NCBI GenBank assembly: GCA_964497495.1
Contig: CAZCCZ010000006.1
Coordinates: 1-64,000, forward strand
DNA from: CAXXOK01 sp964497495
GTDB taxonomy: Bacteria; Bacillota; Clostridia; Christensenellales; Aristaeellaceae
Length of the DNA: 64,000 nucleotides
Direction of reading: 5' to 3'
The position numbers and the translations under genes were made by a program. The first letter of the stretch is position 1; each line of letters begins with the position of its first letter. Of the stretch, positions 16,578 through 24,213 are shown piece by piece. The notes under the pieces are model-generated. The model was not told where the DNA came from. It did no database searches and worked only from the letters and a program-made list of their open reading frames with translations.

Positions 16578-18188
16578 ATGAAACGCAAAGGATGGATAAG
16601 GATTCTCAGCATCGCCGTTGCGCTGCTGCTGCCGGTAAGCGCGTTGGCGCAAAGCGCGGCGGCGGACCTGCTGACCCAGGCGAAGGCCGATGGCAAGGAA
16701 ATCGTCAGCACCGTTACGTTCGAGCCGGGCGCGGCGCTTGCCAAAGACCAGGTTCTGGCGGACATGTGCGCGGCCACCGCGCTGCGGTTGCAATACCTGC
16801 CGGGCGGCTACAGCGCCCTCGTCGCGTCCCTGAGCGGAACGGACGTGTTTTCCGCGCAGTTCCGCGTGGAGGATACGGGCATCTACGTGATGAGCGAAGC
16901 GCTGGGCGACAAGCCCCTCTATACCACCTGGGACGACCTGAAGAACGGCCTCGTGCAGTTGCTGAAAACCAGCGGCATGAGCGATGAAATGCTCGGCTCC
17001 TTCACCGAGGGGTTGGAGCAGGGCCTCGCGACCGGTACGCTGGCCGCCGGTATCGACGAGACGACCATGACAAAAGAGGAAATCAAGCAGAAGGTCATCG
17101 AAGCCATGGGCGGCGGTGAAGATATGCTTGCATGGGTCAACGGCATCGAAGCCAAGAAAGTCGTCACGACCGGTTCGTTCACGCTGGACGACAGCGACAC
17201 GGCCGACACCAAGACGGAACTGACCCTGACCAAAGACGATATCCTCGCGCTCTATCAGACCCAGTTCGTAAAGGATATGATCGTCAAGCAGCTGAAAGCC
17301 GCGGATTCCACCCTTACCGACGCGGACGCGGCCGCCAAGGCGGACGAAGCGATCGCCGAGCTCGTGAAGGCGGTGGAGAAATCCGCGTTCGAGGTCAAGG
17401 TATTGGAACTGACCAACGGCGAAGATGATTTCGTTGCGACGCAGGTGGATCTGACGGCCACCGTGGTTCCCGACCAAATGAACATTGACACCGCCGTAAC
17501 CGACGCTGCCGCGACCGAGACCACCGAGACCGCCGCCGCGCCGACCGCTGCGCCGGACAAGCCGGTTGAAATCGCCGCGACCATGAAGGCCCTGAAAAAG
17601 ACTTCGGACACCGGCGTGATGTACACGCTTTCCATCGGTGCCACCTCCGACGGCGCCAGCGTACTTAATATTAACGCGAACCTGAACAAAGGCGACAAGA
17701 CGGTGGCGGGTTCCCTGAACGTCGCCGGCGCCGATGCCAAGCCCGTTCTGGAGCTTGCGATGGCCTGCGACATGTCCGACCCCAAGAACGTATCCGGAAC
17801 GCTGCAGGGCACCGCATACGACGGGAGCGACCAGTACGCCTTCGTGCTTGCCGCCGGGCAGGCGGTAGCCGACGCCTCCGTCGACACGACCGTGAGCCTC
17901 TCGACCGGCAACAGCCTGGACGCCATCGCGGCCGACCCCGCGACGGCTCTGCTGGGAACGCTTAAGATCAACACCGTGGTTCAGGCCGACAGCGGCTACT
18001 TCAAGAGCCTCGCTTCCGCCACGCCGGCCACTTCGGTGGAATACCTGAAGCTGAACGAGGACGACATGGCGACCTATCTGAAGGCACTGGAAACCGGTTA
18101 CGCGGGCGTGATGTACAACATCTTCGCCAACCTCCCCAAGAGCGCGGCGGACGCCCTGGCTCAGTCGCAGACGGTCAACGCGCAGTAA
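16578..18188 (+). CDS. Secreted protein of unknown function
   Basis: A 536-residue protein I do not recognise. The N-terminus is a clear signal peptide: basic MKRKGW, a hydrophobic core about 9-22, then SALAQSA, with probable cleavage near residue 25. There is no lipobox, sortase motif or second transmembrane segment, so the product is probably exported. The body is acidic, Ala/Thr/Asp-rich and nearly cysteine-free. A Thr/Ala/Pro linker (TETTETAAAPTAAP, about 312-326) separates two halves; the second half (about 335-490) looks beta-rich with alternating Thr/Ser/Val. AGGAGG precedes the ATG. It has its own promoter and terminator, so it is monocistronic. A lipoprotein-free surface or matrix protein is possible. 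Confidence 0.8.
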   Translation: MKRKGWIRILSIAVALLLPVSALAQSAAADLLTQAKADGKEIVSTVTFEPGAALAKDQVLADMCAATALRLQYLPGGYSALVASLSGTDVFSAQFRVEDTGIYVMSEALGDKPLYTTWDDLKNGLVQLLKTSGMSDEMLGSFTEGLEQGLATGTLAAGIDETTMTKEEIKQKVIEAMGGGEDMLAWVNGIEAKKVVTTGSFTLDDSDTADTKTELTLTKDDILALYQTQFVKDMIVKQLKAADSTLTDADAAAKADEAIAELVKAVEKSAFEVKVLELTNGEDDFVATQVDLTATVVPDQMNIDTAVTDAAATETTETAAAPTAAPDKPVEIAATMKALKKTSDTGVMYTLSIGATSDGASVLNINANLNKGDKTVAGSLNVAGADAKPVLELAMACDMSDPKNVSGTLQGTAYDGSDQYAFVLAAGQAVADASVDTTVSLSTGNSLDAIAADPATALLGTLKINTVVQADSGYFKSLASATPATSVEYLKLNEDDMATYLKALETGYAGVMYNIFANLPKSAADALAQSQTVNAQ

Positions 18189-18209
18189 AACGACGATTCT
18201 CAACAAACA

Positions 18210-18257
18210 GGCCGCCCCGGCGCAACGCCGGGGCGGCCGCCTGCGTATACGCAGGCG
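18210..18257 (+). terminator. Two adjacent strong hairpins after the secreted-protein gene
   Basis: A 12-bp stem GGCCGCCCCGGC (18210-18221) pairs with 18227-18238 around a GCAAC loop. A perfect 20-bp palindrome follows immediately at 18238-18257. There is no T run. Probably a terminator or mRNA 3'-end stabiliser. Confidence 0.6.
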
Positions 18258-18352
18258 CAGCCGCGCGAAGAACGGCCCCGCCTTCGCCGCCGAATTGTAC
18301 GAACAAGAGGCGCGGAATGCCGGGAGAACCGTTTCCGTGCCGGAAATTGATC

Positions 18353-18380
18353 TTGACAGAAAAGCCATTCGGATTACAAT
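18353..18380 (+). promoter_or_regulatory. Promoter of the fucose-isomerase-like gene
   Basis: TTGACA (18353-18358), 16-base spacer, TACAAT (18375-18380), 42 bases before the ATG. Confidence 0.7.
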
Positions 18381-18422
18381 AGGGAATAGTGGATTTTTAA
18401 TGCGATTAAGGAGGAACCGACC

Positions 18423-19907
18423 ATGCCGAACATTCCCGTGATCAAACTCGGCGTCGTGGCCGTCAGCCGCGATTGCTTCCCCATCCAGCTTTCCCGCGCC
18501 CGCCGCGCGGCGCTTGCCAAGGCGTATACCCGGAAGTACGGTCAACTCTTCGAAGCCGAAACCATCATCGAAAACGAACTGAACGTGGAAACGGCGCTCA
18601 AGGAACTGAAGGACAACGGCGTGAACGCGCTGTTGGTATACCTGGGCAATTTCGGCCCCGAAGGCCCGGAGACGATCCTGGCCCAAAGGTTTGACGGCCC
18701 CGTGATGTTCGCCGCCGCCGCCGAGGAGACCCGCGAGACCGTTAAGAGCGACCGCGGCGACGCCTACTGCGGCATGCTCAACGCCAGTTATAACGTAGGC
18801 CTGCGCGGGCTGAAGGTGTATATTCCCGAATACCCCGTAGGCGACGCGGAAGAAATCGCCGACATGCTCAACGACTTTAACGCCATCGCGCGTATCGTGC
18901 TGGGCGTCAAGAACCTGAAAGTCATCACCTTCGGCCCCCGCCCGTACGACTTCCTGGCCTGCAACGCGCCCATCAAGCCGCTGTACGACCTGGGCGTGGT
19001 CAACGTGCAGGAGAACAGCGAGCTGGATCTGTTCGCTGCTTTCAAGGCGCACGCGAACGACAAGCGCATCCCCGACATCATCAAGGATATGGAAAAGGAA
19101 CTGGGCGAGGGGAACAAGATGCCCGGCATCCTGCCCAGGCTGGCACAATACGAAGCCACCCTGCTGGATTGGGTGGACAAGAACATGGGCGCCGCCAAGT
19201 ACGCCATCATGGCCAACAAGTGCTGGCCCGCGTTCCAGACGGAGTTCGGCTTCGTGCCCTGCTACGTCAACAGCCGTTTCGCCAGCCGCCTGATGCCCAT
19301 CAGCTGCGAAGTGGATATCTACGGCGGCCTCAGCGAGTACATGATCGCCTGTGCGCTGGGCGACGCACCCACGATTCTGGACATCAACAACACCGTGCCC
19401 AAAGACTTGTACGACGAGGCCATCAAGGGCAAGTACGATTATAAGCTCACCGATACGTTCATGGGCTTCCACTGCGGCAACACGCCCATGTGCCACCTGA
19501 AAAAGGGCGAGATGAAGTACCAGCTCATCATGAAGCGCTCGTTGGAGCCGGATTCGGAGCCCAACATCACCCGCGGCACGCTGGAAGGCGATATGAAGCC
19601 CGGCCCCATCACCTTCTTCCGCCTGCAGGGCGCCGCGGACGCGACGCTGCACAGCTACGTGGCGCAGGGCGAGATCCTGCCCGTGCCCACCGGCTCCTTC
19701 GGCGGCATCGGCGTGTTCGCCATTCCGGAGATGGCCCGTTTCTACCGTCACGTGCTGGTGCAGAAGAACTATCCGCACCACGGCGCGGTGGCCTTCGGCC
19801 AGGCGGGCAAAGTGCTGTTCGAGGCCCTCAAGCTGCTGGGCGTTTCGGACATCGATTACAACCATCCCGCGGGCGTGCTGTACCCCAAAGAAAATCCCTT
19901 CGCATAA
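18423..19907 (+). CDS. L-fucose isomerase-like sugar isomerase
   Basis: 494 residues of the L-fucose/L-arabinose isomerase superfamily, predicted to interconvert an aldose and a ketose with a divalent metal. The three metal-ligand positions of the family appear conserved: Glu296 in SCEVDIYGG, Asp320 in ILDINNTVP and His452/453 in NYPHHGAV. ATG with AAGGAGG 8 bases upstream, own promoter and terminator. No kinase, aldolase or sugar transporter is adjacent, so the real substrate (fucose, rhamnulose-like or another sugar) is uncertain. Confidence 0.85.
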   Translation: MPNIPVIKLGVVAVSRDCFPIQLSRARRAALAKAYTRKYGQLFEAETIIENELNVETALKELKDNGVNALLVYLGNFGPEGPETILAQRFDGPVMFAAAAEETRETVKSDRGDAYCGMLNASYNVGLRGLKVYIPEYPVGDAEEIADMLNDFNAIARIVLGVKNLKVITFGPRPYDFLACNAPIKPLYDLGVVNVQENSELDLFAAFKAHANDKRIPDIIKDMEKELGEGNKMPGILPRLAQYEATLLDWVDKNMGAAKYAIMANKCWPAFQTEFGFVPCYVNSRFASRLMPISCEVDIYGGLSEYMIACALGDAPTILDINNTVPKDLYDEAIKGKYDYKLTDTFMGFHCGNTPMCHLKKGEMKYQLIMKRSLEPDSEPNITRGTLEGDMKPGPITFFRLQGAADATLHSYVAQGEILPVPTGSFGGIGVFAIPEMARFYRHVLVQKNYPHHGAVAFGQAGKVLFEALKLLGVSDIDYNHPAGVLYPKENPFA

Positions 19908-19920
19908 ACATAGCGGAAAC

Positions 19921-19954
19921 AAAAGCGGAAGCGCTCCCGGGCGCTTCCGCTTTT
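19921..19954. terminator. Rho-independent terminator
   Basis: AAAAGCGGAAGCGC (19921-19934) pairs with GCGCTTCCGCTTTT (19941-19954) around a 6-base loop. The A and T runs make it functional in both directions in principle. Confidence 0.88.
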
Positions 19955-20022
19955 CCATGCCCCCGGACGTCCCAACCGAACCGCGGACGGGGCCTCGGCA
20001 ACCACTTCGTGGGCGGAAATGG

Positions 20023-20071
20023 GCGTTTGGCACCCCAAGGCGCCGGTTTGCGCCGAAAACAGACGGAACCC
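20023..20071. repeat. Putative dispersed intergenic repeat, copy B
   Basis: Partner of 3286-3333 (starts GCGTTTGGC; also followed by AAATAACGGG at 20134-20143, about 59 bases further away than in copy A). Lies between two terminators in a 295-base gene-free stretch. Confidence 0.35.
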
Positions 20072-20138
20072 GGAACAGGGCAGGGATATGCCGCCACATG
20101 CCGCCACGAACGAGTGTTTTCCGGGATAGAACAAAATA

Positions 20139-20168
20139 ACGGGCCTCCCGCCACAGCGGAAGGCCCGT
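20139..20168 (-). terminator. Terminator of pfkA
   Basis: On the minus strand, ACGGGCCT (20161-20168) pairs with AGGCCCGT (20139-20146), with an inner CCGC/GCGG pairing, followed by TATTTTG. Confidence 0.75.
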
Positions 20169-20202
20169 AACGAAAGGAAAGGTTCGGCTTGATGAGAAAG
20201 GT

Positions 20203-21277
20203 TCAGTCGCCCATGGCAATACCGATGTTGCGCGCGGTGCTTACCATGGTGTTATCCAGGGTCACGGGCTTGGAGATGCCCGCGATGTCCGAAAGCTTGT
20301 TGTGGATAATGTTATTGCCGCTCAGCGCCACGGTGACGCCGTAGATTTCGTCGCGGATCAGCTGGGCCGCGTGCACGCCGAACTCCGTAGCCAGCACGCG
20401 GTCGTAGGCGCAGGGGCTGCCGCCGCGCTGGATGTGGCCGGGCACCACGCTGCGCGCCTCCACGCCCACCATCTCCTGCATCTGCGTGGCGATACGCTTG
20501 CTGATGCAGTCATAGGGGAGCGACGCCCGGTAGGCTTCGCGCTCTTTCTTCTTCATCCGGCTTTCCTCCACCGACATCGCGCCTTCGGCCACGGCGATGA
20601 TGGAAAACGCCTTCTTGCTCTTGGCGCGCGTTTCCACGGTTTCGGCGACTTTCTTCACGTCGTAGGGCAGTTCCGGGATCAGGATCACGTCCGCACCCCC
20701 CGCCACGCCGGAATACAGCGTAAGCCAGCCCGTCTTGTTGCCCATGATCTCGATGACCATGCAGCGGCCGTGGCTGGTGGCCGTGGTGTGGATGCGGTCG
20801 ATCACCTCGGTGGCGATTTCCATGGCGGTGTGGAAGCCGAAGGTGAAATCCGTTCCGTACAGGTCGTTGTCGATCGTCTTGGGCAGGCCGATGACGTTGA
20901 GTCCCTCCTGCGAAAGCAGGTTCGCGGTTTTGTGCGTGCCGTTGCCGCCCAGCGTTACCAGACAGTCCAGTTTCATGTCCTGATAGGTCTTTTTCATCGC
21001 GGCCACCTTGTCGATGCCGGTGTTCTCGTCGATCACCTGCATATCGCGGAAAGGCTGCCGGCTGGTGCCCAGGATCGTGCCGCCGAGCGTGAGGATGCCG
21101 GAGAACTGCTTGCGGGTCATCTCCTGGCATTCGTTCTGGATCAGGCCGCCGTATCCGTTGCGGATGCCGATGATCTCCGCGTCGAAAAGCTCGTAGGCCG
21201 CGCGCGCGACGCCGCGGATGGCGGCGTTNNNNNNNNNNGTCGCCGCCGCTGGTCAGGATGCCGATTCTGCGCTTCAT
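20203..21277 (-). CDS. pfkA: 6-phosphofructokinase, interrupted by an assembly gap
   Basis: Phosphorylates fructose 6-phosphate to the 1,6-bisphosphate. The ATG at 21277 starts MKRRIGILTSGGD, then 10 Ns (21229-21238) break the frame, and NAAIRGVARAAYELF continues. The family sequence here is GGD-APGM-N, which needs 12 bases, so the Ns stand for an estimated gap and the gene is probably intact at about 360 residues. The substrate region reads LPKTIDNDLYGTD. At the donor-site positions it has N103, G104 and K124 (E. coli numbering), a mixture of ATP-type G104 and PPi-type K124. The phosphoryl donor is therefore uncertain. AAGGGA precedes the ATG, with a minus-strand promoter upstream. Confidence 0.93.
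21229..21238. other. Assembly gap of 10 Ns inside pfkA
   Basis: Ten consecutive Ns between the GGD and NAAIRG codons of pfkA. Comparison with the conserved GGDAPGMN motif predicts 12 missing bases, so the run length is a placeholder. Confidence 0.99.
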
Positions 21278-21302
21278 GAAGAATCCCTTCTTTCCTGTAA
21301 CA

Positions 21303-21332
21303 ATTATAACATGGCAGGCCCTCCCTTCGCAA
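21303..21332 (-). promoter_or_regulatory. Promoter of pfkA
   Basis: Minus strand TTGCGA (21327-21332), 18-base spacer, TATAAT (21303-21308), 26 bases before the ATG. Confidence 0.6.
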
Positions 21333-21451
21333 CGATCGTCAAAACGCATCAAAACGAGGCGGAAAAACGGTAAAACATCGGGATATACAAACGCGCTTCG
21401 TTGCGGTATGATAACAGCCGCGGGTAAAACACGCGGAGGGGGGCACGCCGG

Positions 21452-21964
21452 TTGAAGGCTGTAGAAGAAACGCAGGCGGCGATCCTTGCGTGGCTTGATG
21501 GAAAACGACTGCCCTACCGTCTGTACGCGCACGAAAGAGCGAACACGATCGACGATTGCCTGAAGATGCCTTTCATCGACGATACGGTGACCATCTGCAA
21601 GAACGTGTTCCTGTGTAACCGGCAGCAAACCGCGTTTTATTTGATGCTTTTACGGCCTGCTACGCCTTTTCGCACCGCGGTGGTCAGCAAGGTGCTGGGC
21701 GTGTCAAGGCTGAGCTTCGCGCCGGAGGAAGCGCTGGGTTCGATGCTGCATTTGACGGCCGGATCGGTAAGCCCGCTGGGGTTATATTTTGACCGAGAGC
21801 ATCACGTGACGCTTTGCTGCGAAGCCGCCGTGCGCGATACGCCGCTGATCGCGTTTCACCCCTGCGACAATACGGCGACCGTCGTTTTTACGCAGGACGT
21901 TTTCTGGAACGGCGTGCTGCCCGCTCTGGGCGTGACGCCGGTGATGCTAGACGCGGTCGTATGA
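21452..21964 (+). CDS. Prolyl-tRNA deacylase-like protein (ProX/YbaK family)
   Basis: Trans-editing enzyme family that hydrolyses mischarged aminoacyl-tRNA, typically Ala-tRNA(Pro) for ProX. 170 residues, the usual length for the stand-alone domain. Family features are PYRLYAHERANTIDDC near the N-terminus, ICKNVFLCNRQQTAFYLMLL (the conserved lysine in CKN) and GSVSPLGLYFD. TTG start with GGAGGGG about 11 bases upstream. It precedes tcdA by 22 bases, so two tRNA-related enzymes probably share a transcript. Confidence 0.9.
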   Translation: MKAVEETQAAILAWLDGKRLPYRLYAHERANTIDDCLKMPFIDDTVTICKNVFLCNRQQTAFYLMLLRPATPFRTAVVSKVLGVSRLSFAPEEALGSMLHLTAGSVSPLGLYFDREHHVTLCCEAAVRDTPLIAFHPCDNTATVVFTQDVFWNGVLPALGVTPVMLDAVV

Positions 21965-21986
21965 CGGACGGGAAAGGGAAACGGGC

Positions 21987-22715
21987 ATGACGAACGCAAC
22001 CGAAGCGGGCGGGTGGCAGGCGCGCACGGCGCTGCTGCTGACCCCGGCGCAGATGAACCGCCTGCACGCGGCGCACGTGATGCTGTTCGGCCTGGGCGGG
22101 GTAGGCGGATACGCGGCGGAAGCCCTCGCGCGGGCGGGCATCGGTAAACTGACGCTGGTGGACGCGGATACGGTGCGGCCAAGCAACCGTAACCGCCAGC
22201 TCTGCGCCCTCGTCTCCACGCTGGGGCGCGCCAAGGCGGCCGTTACGCGGGAACGCCTGCTGGATATCAACCCGGAGGCCGAAATCGAGGCGGTGGAAGC
22301 CTTCCACCTGCCGGAAAGCCCCGTGGTCATCCCGGAGGGCGTTACTTTCGTGGCCGACGCGGTGGACACGGTGGCCGCCAAGCTGGATATCGCGGTCACA
22401 TGCCGGAACCGCGGGATTCCGCTGATCGCCAGCATGGGCATGGGCAACCGTTTCGACCCCACGCAGATCCGGCTGGGAGACCTGTTCGACACGCAGGGGG
22501 ACCCGTTGGGCCGCGTGATGCGGCGGGAACTCCGCAAACGGGGGATCGACCGGCTGCGGTGCGTATATTCCACGGAGCCCGCGCATACGCCCGGAACGCC
22601 GGAGGGCGGCGGGAAAGCCGCGCGGCCGGAAACCGCTTCGCTGCCGTATGTGCCCTCGGTCGCCGGGCTTTTTATGGCGTACGATATCGTGCGGACGATT
22701 TGCGAAAAAGAGTAA
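21987..22715 (+). CDS. tcdA: tRNA threonylcarbamoyladenosine dehydratase
   Basis: ThiF/E1-like, ATP-dependent enzyme that cyclises t6A37 of tRNA to ct6A. 242 residues. The adenylation domain shows VMLFGLGGVGGYAAEALARAG (nucleotide loop), LTLVDADTV, SNRNRQ, the FVADAVDT segment and RLGDLFDTQGDPL. The C-terminal region includes the conserved cysteine in RLRCVYSTE. AAAGGG lies about 8 bases before the ATG. Confidence 0.93.
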   Translation: MTNATEAGGWQARTALLLTPAQMNRLHAAHVMLFGLGGVGGYAAEALARAGIGKLTLVDADTVRPSNRNRQLCALVSTLGRAKAAVTRERLLDINPEAEIEAVEAFHLPESPVVIPEGVTFVADAVDTVAAKLDIAVTCRNRGIPLIASMGMGNRFDPTQIRLGDLFDTQGDPLGRVMRRELRKRGIDRLRCVYSTEPAHTPGTPEGGGKAARPETASLPYVPSVAGLFMAYDIVRTICEKE

Positions 22716-22749
22716 TCGAGCGCGTTCGGCGCGTTTGGAGGGACGGGTT

Positions 22750-24213
22750 TTGGACTGGGATATTCTGATCGTGGGCGGCGGAGTCATCGGCTGCGCCGTG
22801 GCAAGGGAACTGGGAGCGTATCAAGTTTCCGCGGCCGTTCTGGAACGGGGGCCAGACGTGGCGTCCGGTGCGAGCAAGGCCAACAGCGGCATCGTGCACG
22901 CGGGCTTCGACGCCAAACCCGGCAGCGCCAAGGCGCGCTTCAACGTGCGGGGCAGCCGGATGTACGAGGACTATTGCCGGGCGGTGGGCGCGCCGTTCGT
23001 CCGTTCCGGCGCGCTGGTGCTGGCCTTCGAGGACGAACAGCGGGCGCATATCGAAAAGCTGTACCGGCAGGGGCTGGAAAACGGCGTGGAGGGCCTTTCG
23101 GTCCTCGAACGCGAGGCCGTCCTCGCGCTGGAGCCCAACGTAAACCCGCAGATTGTCTGCGCGCTGCTGGCGGAGACCAGCGGCCTTACGAGCCCTTACG
23201 AGATGACCTGCGCGCTGGCCGACCACGCGGCGGTCAACGGCGTCCGTTTCTTTCTGGAAACGGAGGTTACGGACGTCCGGAAGGAGAAGAACGGCTACCT
23301 GCTGCTGACGAACCGCGGGGAAATGCGCGCGAAAGTCGTGGTGAATTGCGCGGGCGTGTATTCCGCCCGGCTGCATAACCTGCTTTCCGAAGACAAGCTG
23401 ACCGTGACGCCCCGCAAGGGCGAGTATTACCTGCTGGATCACGACGTGAAGCCCGCCTTCCGCCGTACCATGTTCCAGACGCCCACGGCCATGGGCAAGG
23501 GGGTGCTGGTGACGCCCACGGCGCACGACACCGTGCTGCTGGGCCCGTCCGCCACGGACGTGGAGGACGGGGACGACGTAAGTACCACCGCCGCGGCGCT
23601 GGAGGACGTTAGGAGGAAAGCCGTGCTGACCTGGCCGGGCCTCAGCCTGCGCGGCGTTATCACCACCTTTGCGGGAATGCGCGCGCACGAAGCCGGGGAT
23701 GATTTCATCGTCGGTCCGGTTAAGGATGCGCCGGGTTTTTACGAAGCCGTGGGCATCGAAAGCCCCGGCCTGACCGCCGCGCCCGCCATAGGGCAGGCGC
23801 TGTGCGAGCAGATTACAACGGAAAACGGATATCGCCGCAAGGCGGAGTGGCAGCCCGCACCGGAACGGCCCAAACCCTTTTCCGCCATGACGGACGGGGA
23901 ACGGCAGGCCGCCTGGGAGCGCGACCCCGCCTACGGCAACGTGGTGTGCCGCTGCGAGCGGGTGACCGAGGCGGAGGTGCGCGCCGCCATCCGGCGGCCC
24001 GTCGGCGCGCGCACCGTGGACGCGGTGAAGCGCCGTACGCGCGCGGGCATGGGGCGCTGTCAGGGCGGTTTCTGCAGCCCGCGCGTGCTGGAAATCCTGT
24101 GCGAGGAACTGGGGCTGGAACCCACGCAGGTCACCAAGGACGGCGGCGAAGGCCGCGTGCTGGCGGGTACCCTGGCGGAGTTCGCGCGAAAGGGGGACGC
24201 CCGCAATGAGTAA
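22750..24213 (+). CDS. GlpA-like FAD oxidoreductase with C-terminal [2Fe-2S]-type domain
   Basis: 487-residue DAO-fold flavoprotein resembling anaerobic glycerol-3-phosphate or hydroxyacid dehydrogenases. Residues 1-350 form the FAD domain (LIVGGGVIGCAVAREL at 6-21; VVNCAGVYS). The C-terminal 90 residues are a BFD-like domain with VCRCERVTEAEV and GRCQGGFCSPRV, four cysteines that probably bind [2Fe-2S]. TTG start with GGAGGGAC upstream; the family N-terminus fits exactly. First of three overlapping genes with an FAD disulfide-type oxidoreductase and a DUF1667 protein. Probably one complex oxidising glycerol 3-phosphate or a related 2-hydroxyacid; electron acceptor unknown. No glpK or glpF adjacent. 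Confidence 0.88.
   Translation: MDWDILIVGGGVIGCAVARELGAYQVSAAVLERGPDVASGASKANSGIVHAGFDAKPGSAKARFNVRGSRMYEDYCRAVGAPFVRSGALVLAFEDEQRAHIEKLYRQGLENGVEGLSVLEREAVLALEPNVNPQIVCALLAETSGLTSPYEMTCALADHAAVNGVRFFLETEVTDVRKEKNGYLLLTNRGEMRAKVVVNCAGVYSARLHNLLSEDKLTVTPRKGEYYLLDHDVKPAFRRTMFQTPTAMGKGVLVTPTAHDTVLLGPSATDVEDGDDVSTTAAALEDVRRKAVLTWPGLSLRGVITTFAGMRAHEAGDDFIVGPVKDAPGFYEAVGIESPGLTAAPAIGQALCEQITTENGYRRKAEWQPAPERPKPFSAMTDGERQAAWERDPAYGNVVCRCERVTEAEVRAAIRRPVGARTVDAVKRRTRAGMGRCQGGFCSPRVLEILCEELGLEPTQVTKDGGEGRVLAGTLAEFARKGDARNE

Noticed and set aside
16470..20219. 1249-codon open frame on the minus strand across the secreted-protein and fucose-isomerase genes
   Set aside because: It spans two good plus-strand genes with promoters and terminators; its Arg/His/Gly-rich composition is the typical antisense shadow of GC-rich codons.
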